Shown here: positions 34,008 through 43,157 of the stretch, piece by piece | Position numbering within the stretch: the first letter of the stretch is position 1 | Layout: each line of letters starts with the position of its first letter | DNA from: a bacterium | GTDB taxonomy: Bacteria > Pseudomonadota > Alphaproteobacteria > Ferrovibrionales > Ferrovibrionaceae | Direction of reading: 5' to 3' | Length of the DNA stretch: 52,742 bases | Assembly: GCA_022844005.1 (NCBI GenBank) | Contig: JALHMN010000009.1 | Span: 1-52,742 of the forward strand | Notes under the pieces: model-generated | Seen by the model: the letters and a program-made list of their open reading frames with translations, nothing else | Told to the model about the DNA's origin: nothing | The model's database searches: none | Position numbers and translations under genes: made by a program

Positions 34008-34745
34008 ATGGAAAAGCAAAACGTCCTGCTGGTGGTACATCAGGAACATTCGGACCCAGGCCGGGTGCGGGAGCGTTTGATGGCTCTCGGCTATGGTTGC
34101 GATGTTCGAAGACATGCCTGCGGTGACCCTCTACCTGCTGATCTCGACAATCATGCCGGCGTGGTCGTCTTTGGTGGTCCTATGAGCGCCAACGACGACC
34201 ATCACGATTTCATTCGAAACGAGATGCGGCTCATTGAAAGGGCCGTGGTCGCCGACAAGCCGTTCCTCGGAATATGCCTCGGCGCGCAGATGTTGGCCCG
34301 CGTGTATGGAGCCAAGGTGGCCCCACATCCGGAAGGCTGGCACGAGATAGGCTACTACCGGGTGGATCCCACTCTCGAGGGCAGGTTCCTGTTCGAGGAG
34401 GGTTTTCATGCCTATCAGTGGCATGGAGAAGGATTCGATATGCCCGGTTGCGGGCTGCGCCTCGCAGGATCCGAGTACTTCGAAAATCAAGCCTTTCAGA
34501 TCGGCGAGACCGCCTATGGCGTACAGTTCCATCCAGACGTAACGCCACAGATGATGGATCGCTGGTCCGCCCGTGCGCGCCACCGTATGGTTCTCCCGGG
34601 AGCGCAGGCCCGCGACAAGCAGTTGAAATTACGTCAACTCTACGAACCAATGATGCAGGCTTGGTGTGACCGCTTCCTGCGTATCTGGCTGGGGCTGTCG
34701 AACGAACGCGCTGGTGATCTGGCGCTTGCTGCCGCTGCCGAATAA
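34008..34745 (+). CDS. Class I glutamine amidotransferase (GMP-synthase-like)
   Basis: A 245-residue stand-alone amidotransferase. The nucleophile Cys is in PFLGICLGAQMLARVYGA, and the His/Glu-type end is YGVQFHPDVTPQMM, where the usual Glu of HPE reads Asp. VVVFGGPMSANDDHHDF is the typical oxyanion strand of the COG0518 group. The function in this family is mostly unassigned (glutamine or gamma-glutamyl amide hydrolysis). It follows hemJ by 82 nt and is convergent with the sensor kinase 4 nt away. Confidence 0.87.
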   Translation: MEKQNVLLVVHQEHSDPGRVRERLMALGYGCDVRRHACGDPLPADLDNHAGVVVFGGPMSANDDHHDFIRNEMRLIERAVVADKPFLGICLGAQMLARVYGAKVAPHPEGWHEIGYYRVDPTLEGRFLFEEGFHAYQWHGEGFDMPGCGLRLAGSEYFENQAFQIGETAYGVQFHPDVTPQMMDRWSARARHRMVLPGAQARDKQLKLRQLYEPMMQAWCDRFLRIWLGLSNERAGDLALAAAAE

Positions 34746-34749
34746 AGTC

Positions 34750-37086
34750 CTAGTCGTCGATCATCCGCTCCGGCGGCAAGCGAAGAACCACCAGCGTGCC
34801 TTGGCCGGGAGTACTGCTGAGCACCAAAGTACCGTGGTGCAGTTCCATCAGCGACCTGGCGATCGGCAGCCCTAGTCCTACTCCGGGTGTGCCGGCCACG
34901 AAGGCGTCGGACGTCTCACGTGCGAAGGGCTTCATAACCCAATCGAGGTTCTGACTGGAGATGCCGACACCCGTATCTCGGACATGCACTTCGGCACCGC
35001 CGTCGCGCCGTAGGACCTGCACCTCAATCCGACCACCCGAAGGGGTGTACTTGACGGCATTCGACAGGATGTTGAGCGCAACCTGGCGCAGGCGCACCGG
35101 ATCGGCGCGCACGCGGACCGTTGGATCCAGCGTTGCGGTTACTGCGATTTGCCTCGCTGCCGCGGCATTCTCGACCATGCGAATGCTGGTCTGTACCAGA
35201 TCGGATATGGACACTGGCTCTTCGCGCAACTCGATTTTGCCGGCTTCCAAAGTCGAGGCATCCAGTACGTCCACGAGAACGGATAACAGGTGCTCGCCGC
35301 TTTGGCGGATATCGCGGACGTATTCCTCATAATGCGGATCGCCAAGTGGTCCGAACAATCTCGCTTCCATCGTCTCGGCGAAGCCGATAATGGCGTTGAG
35401 CGGCGTACGGATTTCGTGGCTCATGTTCGCAAGGAACGTGGATCTCGCCCGGGCGAGCCTGGTCGCTTCGTCCACAGCCTGTTCGAGCGCCGCCTGTGTC
35501 TGCTTACGCTCGGTGATATCTTCCAGGATGCCGGCGCATCCGGCGGTCCGGCCCGATGCGGTGCGGATGGGTGCCACGGTCAGCAGGGCATCGAATGTCT
35601 TTCCGGCCTTGGTTCGGCTCTCGATCTCGCCGCGCCACACCTGCCCGCGGGACACCACGTTGAAGATCGCGACATAGCCCGGACCCGCATCGCCGGCGCG
35701 CCAGAACGCCACCGGCGGTTCATTGATCACGTCAATCAGCTCAAAACCAGTGAGCGTCGAGAAAGCCTGGTTCGTGTAGGAAAGCGTGCCATCCGGTTCC
35801 GTGAAGAATATGGCGAGCGGACTCTGCCCTACGGCCTCACCGAAGCGTCTCAGGGCAAAGAGGAGGTCGGTATTGTCCTCATCGCGCTCGCGCAGGCCAC
35901 GCGCCATGGCGTCGAAGGCTTCCTCCGTCGCTCGAGCCTCTGCGATTCTGCTTGCGGGCGCCACCAAGCGGCCATAGGAACCGTCACGCAGCGCGGCAGC
36001 GTTGGCCGCGAGACGCTCGAAGGGACGCGCCAGGCGCGCCGCGAAATACGCCGCTCCCAGAAGGCCGGCGCCGATCGCCGCCAGCGCGAAGATCACGACC
36101 TGATTGCGCAAGGTATCGAACCAGCGGAAGTAGCTGGCCCGGGGCACCGCCAGCGCGAGAAGCCACGACGTTCGCGTCCCTGGAAGCAAGGCCACCGCAC
36201 CGAGATGCGGCTCGTCGGCATGATCGAACCTCGCAAAGGCGGTTTCTCCCTCGGCCAATGTCGCGATCGACCGATCCGCTACCTTGAGCAACGCGTCCAC
36301 CATGGGACCGGGCGCCGCTTCCGGATCGCGCAGGCGCTCCACGCCGGGCGCAGCGATCATCGCCCCATCGCGCGCCAGCAGCACCGCACGACTGCCGGCA
36401 CCGAGCCTGAGATCGGCGAGGAACCGAGACAGGGCAGCGAGACTGACGTCGACGCCGATCGCCCCGCCCGGAAAAGCGCCGGCTTGTGCTACCGAATGGC
36501 TCGCCGTCACGCCTTCCAGTCCAGTGGTGTAGAATTCATACGGCGAGGACCAGACGATGCCGCCACTTGCGATCGCCGGCTCGAACCAGGGCCGCGTGCG
36601 GGGATCGAATTCATCGGTCGTGTCCGGCGCTTCGGTGACGAGGCCAAAGGACGAGTCATAGCGCCCGATTCTTACGGAGCGCCGGCTGGTTTCATGGCCG
36701 ATGACTTTGCTGATGAAACCATTGTCTGCCGGGTTGCGGGCGAGGAAGATGAAGTTGCCTGTATTCGACCCGAGGTAGACCGCCGCAAGGCTGGTGTCGC
36801 GCACCAGGAGTTCATGGAACAGGTGCAGGAGGCCGCGGCTGTCCGCGGGGTCGACCACGCCCTGCAACATGAGCGCCCGAACCATGGTGATGGCTGCGGG
36901 CGCTGGTGCGAGAAACCCTTCCGTCCGGCGGCGGGCTTCCGCGACCGCCACATCGATAGCTGACCGCGCCTCGTTCTCGACCGCGCGGCTCGCATGGTGA
37001 TGAAAGAGGGCGAGAAGAATGCCGAATACGGCCAGTTGCAGCGCGATGAACGCGCCAACCAGGACGCGCCTAATAGTTACCGTCAC
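34750..37086 (-). CDS. Sensor histidine kinase with dCache-like periplasmic and PAS domains
   Basis: A 778-residue membrane kinase. Helix 1 spans residues 7-28, a periplasmic double-Cache-like region about 35-320 (RTRPWFEPAIASGG, YEFYTTGLEGVTAS), and helix 2 about 329-351. A HAMP-like linker and PAS (about 415-525) follow. The HisKA H557 is in FLANMSHEIRTPLNAIIGF. The ATPase shows N-box LNILSNAVKYTPSGG, G1 DTGVGIS and G2 GTPGVGLGLPIA. No response regulator is adjacent. The Cache pocket suggests a small organic ligand. Confidence 0.92.
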   Translation of the reverse strand: MTVTIRRVLVGAFIALQLAVFGILLALFHHHASRAVENEARSAIDVAVAEARRRTEGFLAPAPAAITMVRALMLQGVVDPADSRGLLHLFHELLVRDTSLAAVYLGSNTGNFIFLARNPADNGFISKVIGHETSRRSVRIGRYDSSFGLVTEAPDTTDEFDPRTRPWFEPAIASGGIVWSSPYEFYTTGLEGVTASHSVAQAGAFPGGAIGVDVSLAALSRFLADLRLGAGSRAVLLARDGAMIAAPGVERLRDPEAAPGPMVDALLKVADRSIATLAEGETAFARFDHADEPHLGAVALLPGTRTSWLLALAVPRASYFRWFDTLRNQVVIFALAAIGAGLLGAAYFAARLARPFERLAANAAALRDGSYGRLVAPASRIAEARATEEAFDAMARGLRERDEDNTDLLFALRRFGEAVGQSPLAIFFTEPDGTLSYTNQAFSTLTGFELIDVINEPPVAFWRAGDAGPGYVAIFNVVSRGQVWRGEIESRTKAGKTFDALLTVAPIRTASGRTAGCAGILEDITERKQTQAALEQAVDEATRLARARSTFLANMSHEIRTPLNAIIGFAETMEARLFGPLGDPHYEEYVRDIRQSGEHLLSVLVDVLDASTLEAGKIELREEPVSISDLVQTSIRMVENAAAARQIAVTATLDPTVRVRADPVRLRQVALNILSNAVKYTPSGGRIEVQVLRRDGGAEVHVRDTGVGISSQNLDWVMKPFARETSDAFVAGTPGVGLGLPIARSLMELHHGTLVLSSTPGQGTLVVLRLPPERMIDD

Positions 37087-37203
37087 AGTATTGTTCCCCC
37101 ATCCAAGGGAAGCCTAACATCACGATTGTCCAGCGGCAGTTAACGATTCCGATAGGAGGCTGCCTTGCACCCGGGGTAGGTCACCGCTAGAAGGCGGCTC
37201 CTC

Positions 37204-38073
37204 ATGACGCAGATCCTGGTTCTTGTCGCCGATCCCACCCGCCATGCGTTGAGCCCGGCGGATCTGGCGTCCCTGCCTGCCACTGGGCCGGCTGTCTGGC
37301 TTTCTCCCAACCGGGCCGTCGAACTTCCAGTCGGCCCGGAGGTGTCGCCGTCAATAGTGCGCGGCATTCTGGGTGCCGCACCGGTGGACTATGCGCTGCT
37401 GTCTCCGGAGGGTAGACGCAAGCGCCTGCTTCTCGCCGACATGGACTCCACGATCATCACCGTGGAGTGCCTGGACGAGCTCGCCGATTTCGCGGGCATG
37501 AAGCCGCAAGTTGCCGCCATCACCGAACGTGCCATGAGAGGTGAGTTGGACTTCCAGGCGGCGCTGCGGGAACGCGTTGCGATGCTTGCCGGCCTCGAGG
37601 AAACAGCACTGTCCAGAACCTATGCGGAGCGCGTCACCCTCACGCCTGGCGCCCGCACGCTGGTAATGACGATGCGCAGGTCAGGCGCTTATGCGGCACT
37701 GGTGTCCGGCGGTTTCACGTACTTCACCAGCCGGGTACGGGAAGCGGCTGGCTTCGATATCGATCTCGCCAACCGATTTGTCATTGACGCCGGCAAACTA
37801 TCGGGCCGGGTGCAGGAACCCATCCTCGATTCGGCGGTGAAGCTTTCCACGCTGGAGCGGTTGGTCAAGGAGCGAGGCCTGGTAGAGAAAGAAGCGCTGG
37901 CGGTTGGCGACGGCGCGAACGATCTGCCCATGCTGCAGGCGGCCGGCCTCGGTGTGGCATTCCATGCCAAGCCGCAGGTCGCGGCGGCGGCGCGCGTGCG
38001 GGTGGAGCACGGCGATCTGACTACCCTCCTGTACTTTCAGGGCTATCGCGACTCGGAGTTCATCACCGATTGA
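37204..38073 (+). CDS. serB: Phosphoserine phosphatase
   Basis: HAD-family enzyme making serine from phosphoserine, 289 residues. The nucleophile motif is LLADMDSTIITVECLDELAD. Motif II is LVSGGFTYFTSRV, the Lys is in AVKLSTLERL, and motif III is ALAVGDGANDLPML. The N-terminal 75 residues form the ACT-like regulatory half seen in longer SerB proteins. It diverges from the sensor kinase, with 117 nt between them. Confidence 0.96.
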   Translation: MTQILVLVADPTRHALSPADLASLPATGPAVWLSPNRAVELPVGPEVSPSIVRGILGAAPVDYALLSPEGRRKRLLLADMDSTIITVECLDELADFAGMKPQVAAITERAMRGELDFQAALRERVAMLAGLEETALSRTYAERVTLTPGARTLVMTMRRSGAYAALVSGGFTYFTSRVREAAGFDIDLANRFVIDAGKLSGRVQEPILDSAVKLSTLERLVKERGLVEKEALAVGDGANDLPMLQAAGLGVAFHAKPQVAAAARVRVEHGDLTTLLYFQGYRDSEFITD

Positions 38074-38122
38074 TCTTCCCCCCGCAGCCGGTCCAGACTG
38101 CGCGCCGCAGGATGGGACGGGC

Positions 38123-39547
38123 ATGATGGATCAGGCGAAGCTCCAGCGGTACGTGGACGGTTCGTGGGACGAAGAGATCATACCCACGCTCGTCGAATAC
38201 ATCAGGATTCCGAACAAATCGCCGTCCTTCGATCCCGACTGGGCCAGCCACGGATTCATGGATGACGCGGTGAATCTGTTCGAAGGCTGGGCCAGGAAGA
38301 AGCTGTCGGCGCTTCCGCCCGGCGCAACCCTCGAGATCGTGCGCCTGTCGGGCAGGACCCCGGTCATCCTGATCGAAGTGCCGGGCGCGAGCAACGATAC
38401 GGTCCTGCTCTACGGTCATCTCGACAAGCAGCCGGAAATGCTGGGCTGGTCGGAAGGCTTCGGGCCCTGGATTCCCCGCATTGCCGACGACAAGCTCTAC
38501 GGCCGCGGCGGCGCCGATGACGGCTATGCGATGTTCAGTGCCTTGACGTCGATCGCCGCGCTTCACGAGCAGGGCATTCCGCATGCGCGCCTCGTCGTCC
38601 TGATCGAAGCTTGCGAGGAGAGCGGCAGTTATGACCTGCCCTTCTATATGGACCATCTGGCCGATCGGATCGGCAAGCCTTCGTTGATCGTCTGTCTCGA
38701 TTCAGGTTGCGGCAACTACGAGCAGCTTTGGCTCACGACGTCACTGCGTGGCATGTTCGCCGGCGCTCTCACCGTGCGGGTGCTGAAGGAGGGCGTCCAC
38801 TCGGGCGATGCCTCGGGCATCGTGCCCTCCAGCTTCCGTATTCTGCGTCAGCTGGTTTCGCGACTTGAAGACGAGATGACCGGTGAGATCAGGCTCGGCG
38901 ACCTGCATGTCCAGATCCCGCCCGAGCGGATCGAGCAGGCGAAGCGCGCAGCCGAGGCGCTTGGCGAGAAGGTGTACACAAAATTTCCGTTTGCCGGCAG
39001 CACCCAGCCGATGACGAGCGGGTTGGTCGAGATGATCCTGAACCGCACCTGGCGGCCGCAGCTTGCCGTCACGGGCATGGAGGGCCTGCCGGAGCTGAAC
39101 TTTGCCGGCAATGTGCTGCTCCCCACCACTACCGCGAAACTATCACTTCGCCTGCCACCCACCATGGATGCCGCGGGGGCCGCAAAGAAGGTTCAAGCCC
39201 TGATGGAAGCCGATCCGCCACATGGGGCGGAAGTGACTTTCGAGCCCAGCAGTGCCGGCTCCGGCTGGAACGCTCCTGGCACCGCGCCGTGGCTGGAGGA
39301 ATCGCTCGCCCGTGCCTCGGAAGCGGTGTTCGGCCGCCCTCCGGCCTATATGGGCGAAGGCGGAAGCATCCCCTTCATGGCCATGCTGGGCGAAAAGTTC
39401 CCGCAGGCACAGTTTGTCATCACCGGCGTACTCGGCCCGCAATCGAACGCTCACGGGCCGAACGAATTCCTGCACATCCCGACCGGCAAGAAGGTAACGG
39501 CGGCGGTCGCCAGAATCCTCGCCGATCACCACGTCCGGCCGGCTTGA
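38123..39547 (+). CDS. M20 family metallopeptidase (dipeptidase/carboxypeptidase-like)
   Basis: Di-zinc hydrolase of 474 residues. Metal ligands can be read in LLYGHLDKQPE, LYGRGGADDGYAMFS (bridging Asp), LIEACEESGSYDLPFY (catalytic Glu and metal Glu), IVCLDSGCGN, and the last His in NAHGPNEFLH. The dimerisation insert lies at about 210-330. Closest by layout are the M20 peptidases acting on dipeptides or N-acyl amino acids. It starts 49 nt after serB, in the same direction, and is convergent with the MFS gene. Confidence 0.9.
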   Translation: MMDQAKLQRYVDGSWDEEIIPTLVEYIRIPNKSPSFDPDWASHGFMDDAVNLFEGWARKKLSALPPGATLEIVRLSGRTPVILIEVPGASNDTVLLYGHLDKQPEMLGWSEGFGPWIPRIADDKLYGRGGADDGYAMFSALTSIAALHEQGIPHARLVVLIEACEESGSYDLPFYMDHLADRIGKPSLIVCLDSGCGNYEQLWLTTSLRGMFAGALTVRVLKEGVHSGDASGIVPSSFRILRQLVSRLEDEMTGEIRLGDLHVQIPPERIEQAKRAAEALGEKVYTKFPFAGSTQPMTSGLVEMILNRTWRPQLAVTGMEGLPELNFAGNVLLPTTTAKLSLRLPPTMDAAGAAKKVQALMEADPPHGAEVTFEPSSAGSGWNAPGTAPWLEESLARASEAVFGRPPAYMGEGGSIPFMAMLGEKFPQAQFVITGVLGPQSNAHGPNEFLHIPTGKKVTAAVARILADHHVRPA

Positions 39548-39566
39548 TCACGGGATCCAAGCCGGC

Positions 39567-40808
39567 TCATGCCGCCGCGGGTCGCGGGCGCGAGTCCGGC
39601 CCCAGCGCAAAGACGGCCGCACCACCGAGCAGACAGAGCGCGAGGAAGCCGAAGATCATCTGATAGGCAAACCAGGGATAGGGCGCGCCGCCCGGGGCGA
39701 TGGCCTGCACCAGTAAGCCGGAGAGATAGGGAAGGGCAAAGCACCCACCCACCTGGGCCAGATTGACCGTCGTGACGCCTCGGCCCAGCAATTCCGGCGG
39801 GAACAGGCTGCGCCCATGGGCCACGACGATGATGCTGTAGGCGCCGACGATGCAGAACGCGACCAGGAACGCCAACGCCGTCCAGCTCGCGCCTGGAGGT
39901 ACCAGCGCCAGGCCGACGAGGGCTGCTGCCGTCCCGATGGCGCCGGCGACAGCTACCCACTTCCGCGTTCCCAGAAGGCGGTCCATTGGTCCATAGGCAG
40001 TTATCCCGAGAATCTGCCCTACTGCCATGGCGAGAATGACATTGCCGCGCGCTATGGCATCGAAGCCGTGCACGTGCTCCAGATAGGGCGGGGTCCAGAG
40101 GCCGAGAAGGGTCACCACGCTGGCGTAGGCGACGGCATGGATCGCGAAGATGTGCGGAAGGCCACGGGCCTTCAGAACCCGTGCGAAACCGGAAACAACC
40201 TCCGGCAGGGTTTCGGCCCGGGTTGTGGGCGTCGGTGCGTCCGGAGGGTTGTCGGCCACCAGCAGGAAGAAGATCAGTCCTACCGCGGCGGCGACGGCGG
40301 CGATGACGAGGAACGACCCACGCCAGCCGATCGCTTCCGTCAGCCAGGCAAGCGGCGTGCCGGCAAAGAGCGTCCCCACATTCGAAAGTGAAAACACCCA
40401 GGAGAGCACCATCGCATAGCGGTCCGGCGGCGCCCAGCGGGCACACAGGAAGACCGCACCCATGAAACTCCCCCCGCAACCGATGCCTATGAGCAGTCGA
40501 GCGGCTACCAGCTCCGTTGCATCTCGAGCCAGCGCATTGCCGACCGCGCCGATCACCGCCGCCAGCGTCAATACCGCCACGGTTCTCCTTACACCGAAAC
40601 GATCGAAAGCCATCCCGACCGGCACCTGGGCGATACCAAGGCCGAGAAAGAAGGCGCCGCCGGCGAGACTGAGGCTCGAGGCGGAAAGATGCAGGTCGCG
40701 CAACAGGTCTGGTGCAATCGCGCCATAGGCCACGCGGAAGAATTGGCTGACAAGAGTTAGGAGCACGAGAAGCGCGACGATACGCGCCAGGGGGCGGGCA
40801 ATGGGCAT
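39567..40808 (-). CDS. MFS transporter
   Basis: Twelve-helix inner-membrane carrier of 413 residues. Motif A lies in QVPVGMAFDRFGVRRTV, and the second half starts near FAIHAVAYASVVTLLGLWTPPYLEHVHG. The style resembles the NarK/cyanate or oxalate-formate group of MFS (CynX-like). The substrate is unknown. It ends 19 nt from the convergent M20 peptidase, and its start is divergent from the DUF2125 gene. Confidence 0.88.
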   Translation of the reverse strand: MPIARPLARIVALLVLLTLVSQFFRVAYGAIAPDLLRDLHLSASSLSLAGGAFFLGLGIAQVPVGMAFDRFGVRRTVAVLTLAAVIGAVGNALARDATELVAARLLIGIGCGGSFMGAVFLCARWAPPDRYAMVLSWVFSLSNVGTLFAGTPLAWLTEAIGWRGSFLVIAAVAAAVGLIFFLLVADNPPDAPTPTTRAETLPEVVSGFARVLKARGLPHIFAIHAVAYASVVTLLGLWTPPYLEHVHGFDAIARGNVILAMAVGQILGITAYGPMDRLLGTRKWVAVAGAIGTAAALVGLALVPPGASWTALAFLVAFCIVGAYSIIVVAHGRSLFPPELLGRGVTTVNLAQVGGCFALPYLSGLLVQAIAPGGAPYPWFAYQMIFGFLALCLLGGAAVFALGPDSRPRPAAA

Positions 40809-40907
40809 AATGCCTCAGCATAGCGCCCGCCGTGCCACGCCGCTTCGGCATACGCCGAAATGTCCGCAATACTTGCGCCATCTCCTTCGGGCGGGCACGG
40901 TGGCCCG

Positions 40908-41930
40908 ATGCGCCGACCCTATATCGTCATCACCGCAGTCGTGGTCCTGCTGGCCCTCGGCTGGACAGGCTATTGGTTCTGGATCCGCGACCGCCTCGTC
41001 GCCGGGATCGAGCAGTGGCAGGAGGCGCGCCGAGCCGAGGGAATCGAAGTATCCGACGCCGGGCGCAGCATCGGCGGCTTTCCGATGCGGCTCGAAATCG
41101 TGGTCGAACAACCGCGGATTGTCCGGACGGACCTATGGGCCTGGTCCGCTGGACGCCTGCGCGTTTTCGTTCAGCCCTGGAACCTGTCTCACGTCATCGT
41201 GGATGTCGGTCGCGAGCAGACCATAGAATGGGCCGAGGGCGGCACGACCAGAATCGCTCAATTGGTGGCGGAGCGAGCACTTGCAAGCGCGCATCTTTCA
41301 CGCGAAGGCAAGTTGCGTACCGCGGCGCTAGACCTCGCCGCGCCGAGATTGACCGACAGTCTCCTTGGCGAAAGCAGCGCCAAGCGAGCCCAGTTGCACC
41401 TGCGCGCCAATCACGGCGAGGCGCCGGATCGGCCCGAGGACAGCTACGGTCTCGCACTCCAGTTCGACGCGGCGAAGCTTCCTCCAGCGATTGAGTCACC
41501 GCTCGGCCCGGACATGGCGGCGCTGAAGGTCGTACTGACGCTTCCGACGCCTCTGCCGCCAATCAGCCGAGGGGAGCTCGGCGCGTGGCGGGATGCCGGG
41601 GGCATCATCAATGTCGATCGTCTCGAAGTGACCTGGGGCCCTCTCGACGGAAGCGCCAACGGCAGTGTTGGTCTCGACCGCGCCCTGCGGCCACTGTTCA
41701 GCTTCGGTACCGAGATTCGCGGCTTCAATCCGACGATCGACGCCTATGCGGGCGCCGGACGGTTGAAGCCCAACCAGGCGACGGGCCTCAAGCTGGCACT
41801 GACGGCTCTTGCCAAACCGGATGCCAAGGGCAGGCCGACGGCTCAGATCCCGATCACCGGACAGGACGGCCGGCTGTACATCGGGCCGCTTGGTGTTGCG
41901 AATCTCTCGCCACTGTTTCCGAACGAGTGA
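40908..41930 (+). CDS. DUF2125 domain-containing protein
   Basis: A 340-residue envelope protein. One N-terminal membrane helix (IVITAVVVLLALGWTGYWFWI) is followed by a periplasmic beta-rich repeat body. YWFWIRDRLVAGIEQWQEARRAEG and SIGGFPMRLEI are typical of the alphaproteobacterial DUF2125 (AsmA-like) family. I use the ATG at 40908; an in-frame ATG at 40860 would add 16 residues before the helix. The function is unknown. Confidence 0.85.
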   Translation: MRRPYIVITAVVVLLALGWTGYWFWIRDRLVAGIEQWQEARRAEGIEVSDAGRSIGGFPMRLEIVVEQPRIVRTDLWAWSAGRLRVFVQPWNLSHVIVDVGREQTIEWAEGGTTRIAQLVAERALASAHLSREGKLRTAALDLAAPRLTDSLLGESSAKRAQLHLRANHGEAPDRPEDSYGLALQFDAAKLPPAIESPLGPDMAALKVVLTLPTPLPPISRGELGAWRDAGGIINVDRLEVTWGPLDGSANGSVGLDRALRPLFSFGTEIRGFNPTIDAYAGAGRLKPNQATGLKLALTALAKPDAKGRPTAQIPITGQDGRLYIGPLGVANLSPLFPNE

Positions 41931-41938
41931 CCCGCTCG

Positions 41939-42580
41939 TCAGGCGCCGCGCAGCCGACGCACTAGGCGGAAGGGGTCCGGAAGTCGTTCTTTCAGCTTGT
42001 CCGCCCGGCCTGTCAGCCGCTGTATGTCCATGACATTGGCGATCCGCCGGTCCAGAAATGCCCAGGTCTTCTCTTGTCCGGAAGACCGGTCGTCAAGCCA
42101 ATACAGCAGGGTCGAGGAATAGACTGCGGCCAGCAGCGCCCGCTTCGAATACCAGGAGAAATCGGTCGCGGTGTCGCCTACGGCATACCAGATGGCATCG
42201 ACGGTGCGATGCAGCTGGCGAAGCGCCGCCGGTGCCCGGTGCGGAAGTGCCAGTGCTGTGAGTGCCTTGCGAATCGCTTCGCGATGGGGGGCTTCCCCGA
42301 TGAGGCGCAGCCGAATTGCGAGGGCCACGCGCTCGCGCACTTTGAGTGCTTCGAGATTCTCTCCGGCGAGCGCCTCGAGCATCTTCCGATCGGCTTCACG
42401 GATATGGAAGTCGAGTAGTTCCAGGGCCCCGCCGGGGAAGGCCCGCATCGCCATCGAAGATTGAAACCCGGCGAGTGCGGTCGCGCGCAAAAGCACGGAA
42501 TCGGTCCAGCCGTCGAAGGCGATGTCCGGCAAGGCCGCAGCCAGGATGGCTCGCTTTTCGGATACCAGGTGTTCGCTCAA
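41939..42580 (-). CDS. COQ9 family protein
   Basis: A 213-residue protein of the ubiquinone accessory family, TetR-like fold with lipid-binding C-terminal half. It has FDGWTDSVLLRA near the start, and DAIWYAVGDTATDFSWYSKRALLAAVYSSTLLYWLDD, the strongly conserved COQ9 block, at about 125-160. The start is a TTG at 42580 overlapping the def stop (TTGA), so it is translationally coupled to def. In mitochondria COQ9 presents substrate to COQ7; a ubiquinone role here is by homology. Confidence 0.9.
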   Translation of the reverse strand: MSEHLVSEKRAILAAALPDIAFDGWTDSVLLRATALAGFQSSMAMRAFPGGALELLDFHIREADRKMLEALAGENLEALKVRERVALAIRLRLIGEAPHREAIRKALTALALPHRAPAALRQLHRTVDAIWYAVGDTATDFSWYSKRALLAAVYSSTLLYWLDDRSSGQEKTWAFLDRRIANVMDIQRLTGRADKLKERLPDPFRLVRRLRGA

Positions 42581-43107
42581 TCCACATCCTCCGGCAGCAC
42601 AATGCCGTTGAGATGATGCTTCGCCTCGGTTTCGAACATCAGCAGGCGCAGATCGTCCATCCGCTGGGGATAGAGCACGCCGTCGAGATGGTCGCACTCA
42701 TGCTGGACCACGCGTGCGTGCATGTCGCTCGCCTCTCGTTCGATGACACGCCCGTCGAGATCGAAGGCCCGGTAGCGGATGTGCCGGAACCGGGGAACCA
42801 CGCCACGCAGTCCGGGTACCGACAGGCAACCCTCCCACCCCTGAACCCGATCATCGCCGATCGGCTCGATGACCGGATTGATCAACACTTCAGGCACCGC
42901 ATTTCGTCCGTCGTTCAGATGGAAGATCACGACGCGTTTGGCGACATGGACCTGCGGCGCCGCGAGGCCCCGGCCTCCGATATCCTCCAATGTCTCGAGC
43001 ATGTCGGCCACCAAGCGGCTGATTTCGGGATCGGTGGGATCGGTCACGTCCTCGGCGCGGCGCATCAGGATGGGATGGCCCATGCGGGCGATCTTCAGGA
43101 TCGACAT
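42577..43107 (-). CDS. def: Peptide deformylase
   Basis: Removes the formyl group from nascent proteins, 176 residues. Motif 1 is GRGLAAPQVH, motif 2 is GWEGCLSVPGLRG with the metal Cys, and motif 3 is VVQHECDHLDGVLYPQR with two metal His and the catalytic Glu. It is coupled to the COQ9-family gene downstream. A second, unrelated def copy would be common in this class; this one is complete. Confidence 0.96.
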   Translation of the reverse strand: MSILKIARMGHPILMRRAEDVTDPTDPEISRLVADMLETLEDIGGRGLAAPQVHVAKRVVIFHLNDGRNAVPEVLINPVIEPIGDDRVQGWEGCLSVPGLRGVVPRFRHIRYRAFDLDGRVIEREASDMHARVVQHECDHLDGVLYPQRMDDLRLLMFETEAKHHLNGIVLPEDVD

Positions 43108-43157
43108 CCCGTCAATATGGCTCGCCCCGGTGGAAACGCAACCGCGTGCCGGAGGGC